Virus record (IMG/VR): IMGVR_UViG_3300028569_000191
Location: 1-21,759 of that record
Length of the DNA stretch: 21,759 nucleotides
Reading direction: 5' to 3' (one strand)
DNA from: a virus
Positions within the stretch are counted from its first letter, which is position 1. Each line of letters opens with the position of its first letter. A model generated the notes under the pieces. It had not been told where the DNA came from, ran no database searches, and saw only the letters and a list, made by a program, of their open reading frames with translations. Position numbers and translations under genes: made by a program. Shown piece after piece: positions 19,468-21,759 of this stretch.

Positions 19468-20232
19468 ATGGCAGCGTGTATACACTACCCTTCCAGAAAA
19501 GGTCTTCACGAGGCGAATTTTCGAGGTATAATTGAGTCTGTAACAGATATTATTTACACGGTAAGCGGTGTGGGAACTGTAAGCTTTATGTTAGACCCTA
19601 GCGGTTATGCCGCTAACTTTGACGGGGTCGTCCAAGTCTTAGAAGATTTAAATTTAACTATTTCAGGCATTTCTACACAGGCCTCAGCTGTTGTATCGGG
19701 TATTGTCGGGGGTTCTGGGGTATACATAACGGCGAGTGGGGGCTCCTCTGTAGTAAACATTGGGGTTGTCGGACAAGGGAGCACAAGCGTTACTTATAGC
19801 GGAAGTCAAGTTGTTATTTCTGGTTTAGTTACGAGTCCTACTACTATTTCTGGCGCACCTGGTTCTGGTTATAGCCCAGGGGCTCTCTGGTTCGACACTA
19901 ATGAAGGGCGCTTATTTATATATGCAAGCGGAACAGGAGTTTCTGCAGATGGTTGGTATCAAACCAACTCTGAAGCTGTTGCGGTTAAATCAGAGGTACC
20001 TCCATCCGGTGCCGGTTTAAACGCACCTCCAAGAGATGGAACCTTATGGTTTAACCAACTTTTAGGTAATTTATTTGTTTATGACGCGACGAGCTCCGGT
20101 TGGTACGAAACGGGATCCATTCGAAACGCAGCTTATGGGGTTGCTTCTCCCGCCCCGAGTCAAGAGGGCAGTTTGTGGTATGACAGCGGTACAAGCGTTC
20201 TAAAAGTATGGAATGGCACAGCGTGGGTTTAA
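19468..20232 (+). CDS. tail fibre protein with three GxLWxD modules
   Basis: 254 residues, ATG 19468. The N-terminal 70 residues (HEANFRGIIESVTDIIYTVSG, NFDGVVQVLEDLN) look like a trimer-forming attachment region. A Ser/Gly/Val-rich beta section follows (70-130). Three copies of the module G-x-L-W-[FY]-[DN]…L-x-[VI]-[YW]…GW[YV] start at residues 138, 191 and 234; the last ends the protein (LKVWNGTAWV). The same module occurs once in the fibre protein 10780-11358. Repeated small beta modules of this kind are typical of receptor-facing fibre shafts. Confidence 0.72.
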   Translation: MAACIHYPSRKGLHEANFRGIIESVTDIIYTVSGVGTVSFMLDPSGYAANFDGVVQVLEDLNLTISGISTQASAVVSGIVGGSGVYITASGGSSVVNIGVVGQGSTSVTYSGSQVVISGLVTSPTTISGAPGSGYSPGALWFDTNEGRLFIYASGTGVSADGWYQTNSEAVAVKSEVPPSGAGLNAPPRDGTLWFNQLLGNLFVYDATSSGWYETGSIRNAAYGVASPAPSQEGSLWYDSGTSVLKVWNGTAWV

Positions 20233-20265
20233 TAGTATTATTCATTTACCAACCGCTGCTTAACT

Positions 20266-20388
20266 GTGTCAACCAAGTCTACAAATAATAAAATTGAGTC
20301 CAAACCTAAGCGGACTAAGCAGGGTGATGGCCTTCACTCCAAACCAAATCATGGGCGTAAAAAATCACGAGGCCAAGGTAAAGGCTAA
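20266..20388 (+). CDS. basic microprotein conserved in phage fibre regions
   Basis: 40 residues from GTG 20266 to TAA 20386-20388. The sequence is very basic (KSTNNKIESKPKRTKQGDG, then HSKPNHGRKKSRGQGKG). Short proteins with a KQGDG.HS…RKK.RGQG pattern are, as far as I recall, common in cyanophage genomes, which supports a real gene despite the GTG start and weak RBS. It lies between two fibre-type genes. Function unknown; the charge suggests nucleic acid or ribosome contact. Confidence 0.55.
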   Translation: MSTKSTNNKIESKPKRTKQGDGLHSKPNHGRKKSRGQGKG

Positions 20389-20412
20389 AATTTATGTAAA
20401 TGAGTTTTAAAA

Positions 20413-20802
20413 ATGGCGCTAGTAAGTTTCAAGGCTTTAACTTCTATAACTGCAGGCCAGCCCGTAACGGTAGGGTCAGGGGGAACTATTTACCCTTCAT
20501 CAGCTACAACTTTAACTAACGCAAAATGTGTAGGGATTGCGCTAGATTCAGCAAATCCGAGCGATCTTGTTAGAGTCGACAAAGATGGCATTCAATATCT
20601 TTTTTCAAGTCAAACCGCAGGGAGTATTCCTTTTCTCTCTATAACTTCGGGCGTAATAAAACCTACTTACACTAGTTTACAAACAGAAGTTAATGCTTCT
20701 GCTTACTCAGCTGTATATATTGTTTCGTTAGGTCGCGCTGTCTCCAGCTCTGGCATCAACATCGAAATTGAACAACCGATTTTTGTTAATACTCCTATTT
20801 AG
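20413..20802 (+). CDS. small virion protein, fibre or decoration type
   Basis: 129 residues, ATG 20413. Nearly all beta-type sequence: LTSITAGQPVTVGSGGTIYP, AKCVGIALDSANPSDLVRVDKDG and an end EIEQPIFVNTPI. This style (a 'vTaGq.V.v…g.i.pa…..vGia…a..gd.v.V…G' pattern) occurs in capsid-cement and fibre-associated proteins of many phages. The next gene (20854) has the same plan, so the two are probably paralogues. Exact family not recognised. Confidence 0.65.
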   Translation: MALVSFKALTSITAGQPVTVGSGGTIYPSSATTLTNAKCVGIALDSANPSDLVRVDKDGIQYLFSSQTAGSIPFLSITSGVIKPTYTSLQTEVNASAYSAVYIVSLGRAVSSSGINIEIEQPIFVNTPI

Positions 20803-20853
20803 AATTGGGTAGGAAGAGGTATGATTAACTTAGAAGTAAGCATCTAACTGGTT

Positions 20854-21360
20854 ATGGCGGATAGGTCACTTTTCAACCGTAAATACACTTCTTTTACCCC
20901 AGCTGGCACTGAGGTGTGGCTTATTAATGGTACGGGAGTTACAACCTCTCTTTCCTCAACTCAAGTTTTTGTAGCAGGAACTAATTTAATACAAGGGGCA
21001 ATTGTTTACGCGAGCGGAACACAAGTATTTCCTGCTAGCGCCCTGAGCGGGATAGCTGCTTTTAATTACGGAGCAATAGGCATAACTGCAGGTGCTGCAG
21101 GAGTTACATCAGGCGTAAGCGTCAATGTGGACGATGTAGTCACTGTATCGTCAGCTAATATAACAGCAGAAACTTCTTTAGTTCCAGGAGAATACTACTT
21201 TTTATCTAAGTACACAGGTCAAATTACTCGTTTTGTAACTGCTTCTGGTTCTATTACTGCGTCCGGAACAGATCAGTATCAAGCTTTAGTAAATGTAGGT
21301 AAAGCTTTAAGCACAACTGAACTTGAAGTTGAAATTACACCTCCAACTCTTTTGGTGTAA
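20854..21360 (+). CDS. virion protein paralogous in plan to the preceding gene
   Basis: 168 residues, ATG 20854. It shares the plan of 20413-20802: LIQGAIVYASGTQVFPASA, AAFNYGAIGITAGAAGVTSG, NVDDVVTVSS, then PGEYYFLSKYTGQITRFV and an end LSTTELEVEITPPTLLV (compare NIEIEQPIFV). It is rich in Ser, Thr, Gly and Ala with very few basic residues. The repeated ASG tripeptides link it by style to the fibre genes on both sides. A role in the fibre or particle surface is likely but not proven. Confidence 0.65.
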   Translation: MADRSLFNRKYTSFTPAGTEVWLINGTGVTTSLSSTQVFVAGTNLIQGAIVYASGTQVFPASALSGIAAFNYGAIGITAGAAGVTSGVSVNVDDVVTVSSANITAETSLVPGEYYFLSKYTGQITRFVTASGSITASGTDQYQALVNVGKALSTTELEVEITPPTLLV

Positions 21361-21392
21361 GGACGCTAAACTTAATTTAGAGTGTTAAAACC

Positions 21393-21759
21393 ATGGCTGC
21401 TCGTAAACCACTAGTTATTGTTAGCGGACTCTTTTCAGAGTTACCTTCTGGCGATACTGTAGTTGCACTAGCAGCTAGTCCAAGTGGGCTTATTTACGTA
21501 GGTAGTGCTTTAGGAATTGATGGTTCAGCTCAAATTAGTGGTAACGCTGGTATTAGTACAGGTTTAACGGCACTTGCTTCAGGTAATGCTGCGCTTGTAA
21601 ATGCCTCTACAGCTCAAGCCAGCGGAAATGCAGGTATCAGCACTGGTATTACAGCACTAGCGTCAGGTAATGCCGCGTTAGTTGTCGGGACTACTGCTTT
21701 AGCTTCAGGTAATGCGGGTATTAGTGCGGCACTAACGGCGCAGGCTTCTGGTAACGCAG
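21393..21759 (+). CDS. repeat-containing tail fibre protein, N-terminal part (partial)
   Basis: Open frame from ATG 21393 (AARKPLVIVSGLFSELPSGD…) running off the right edge, at least 122 residues. After about 45 residues it enters a 14-residue repeat of the type A-[LQ]-[AI]-S-G-N-A-[AG]-[LI]-[VS]-x-x-x-T, five and a half copies to the edge. This is a common architecture of long cyanophage fibres, probably a trimeric helical or beta shaft. The gene continues beyond the window, so the length and tip domain are unknown. Confidence 0.7.
   Translation, partial: MAARKPLVIVSGLFSELPSGDTVVALAASPSGLIYVGSALGIDGSAQISGNAGISTGLTALASGNAALVNASTAQASGNAGISTGITALASGNAALVVGTTALASGNAGISAALTAQASGNA
21528..21759 (+). 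repeat. 42-base tandem repeat array in the fibre gene
   Basis: Degenerate in-frame repeats with a period of 42 bases (14 codons), about 5.5 copies to the window end. The protein units alternate ALASGNAALV-type and AQASGNAGIS-type, giving a possible 84-base superperiod. Wobble-position differences between copies indicate an old or selected array. Confidence 0.75.

Noticed and set aside
1-21759. CRISPR arrays, tRNA genes, integrase or insertion sequences
   Set aside because: No regular spacer-repeat pattern, no cloverleaf with a GTTCRA-type loop and no transposase or integrase motif was found on reading both strands. The excisionase-type HTH genes alone do not show lysogeny.

Overview
The window looks like part of the late and accessory region of a lytic tailed phage (Caudoviricetes) that infects cyanobacteria, most likely marine Synechococcus. 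The evidence is: a major capsid protein followed by a probable capsid accessory protein; tail-fibre proteins with the 'RSGNASDRPS…GELA…PGVYFEDSAGNIVKVGP'-type N-terminus often seen in cyanophages; a lambda-R-type lysin; an NblA-like protein (phycobilisome degradation adaptor); generally AT-rich DNA; and tight gene packing. I cannot decide from this window between myo-, sipho- and podovirus, because terminase, portal, tail sheath and polymerase genes are not here.

Layout. 1-732: the C-terminal end of a UDP-galactopyranose mutase, then a DUF3431 (glycosyltransferase-like) protein, so a sugar-modification end. 751-2448: small unknown genes and one putative virion protein. 2532-4534: capsid pair (TTG-started capsid protein, then accessory protein) with visibly more C/G-ending codons, closed by a strong intrinsic terminator at 4559-4583. 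4585-5097: one reverse-strand gene. 5158-8537: helix-hairpin-helix protein, a possible connector-like protein, a long repeat- and proline-rich protein and a small partner. 8682-11358: virion/tail genes, including one with a SWIM-like split zinc motif and a fibre protein. 11355-12165: reverse-strand two-gene unit of an excisionase-type HTH protein and a Dps-like ferritin, with a candidate promoter and paired palindromes. 12276-15365: conserved small protein, NblA-like protein, two-domain lysin, glycine-rich protein and a basic protein. 15325-18486: reverse-strand cassette of regulatory and DNA-modifying genes (Dam-like methyltransferase variant, DNA-binding proteins, two HNH-derived zinc proteins, a winged-helix protein), with a structured RNA/terminator leader inside it. 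18487-18830: AT-rich non-coding DNA between divergent units. 18831-19361: a microprotein and a double-HTH protein. 19468-21759: fibre cluster with modular repeats, running off the window end.

How it may fit together (inference): the plus-strand genes build the virion and lyse the cell. The minus-strand cassettes look like regulatory or host-takeover genes inserted between structural blocks. NblA-like and Dps-like proteins would act on host light-harvesting and on iron/oxidative stress. The least explained element is the 16619-16758 intergenic RNA candidate: several perfect hairpins, two loops that are complementary to each other, and an intrinsic terminator that abuts the start codon of a helix-turn-helix gene.
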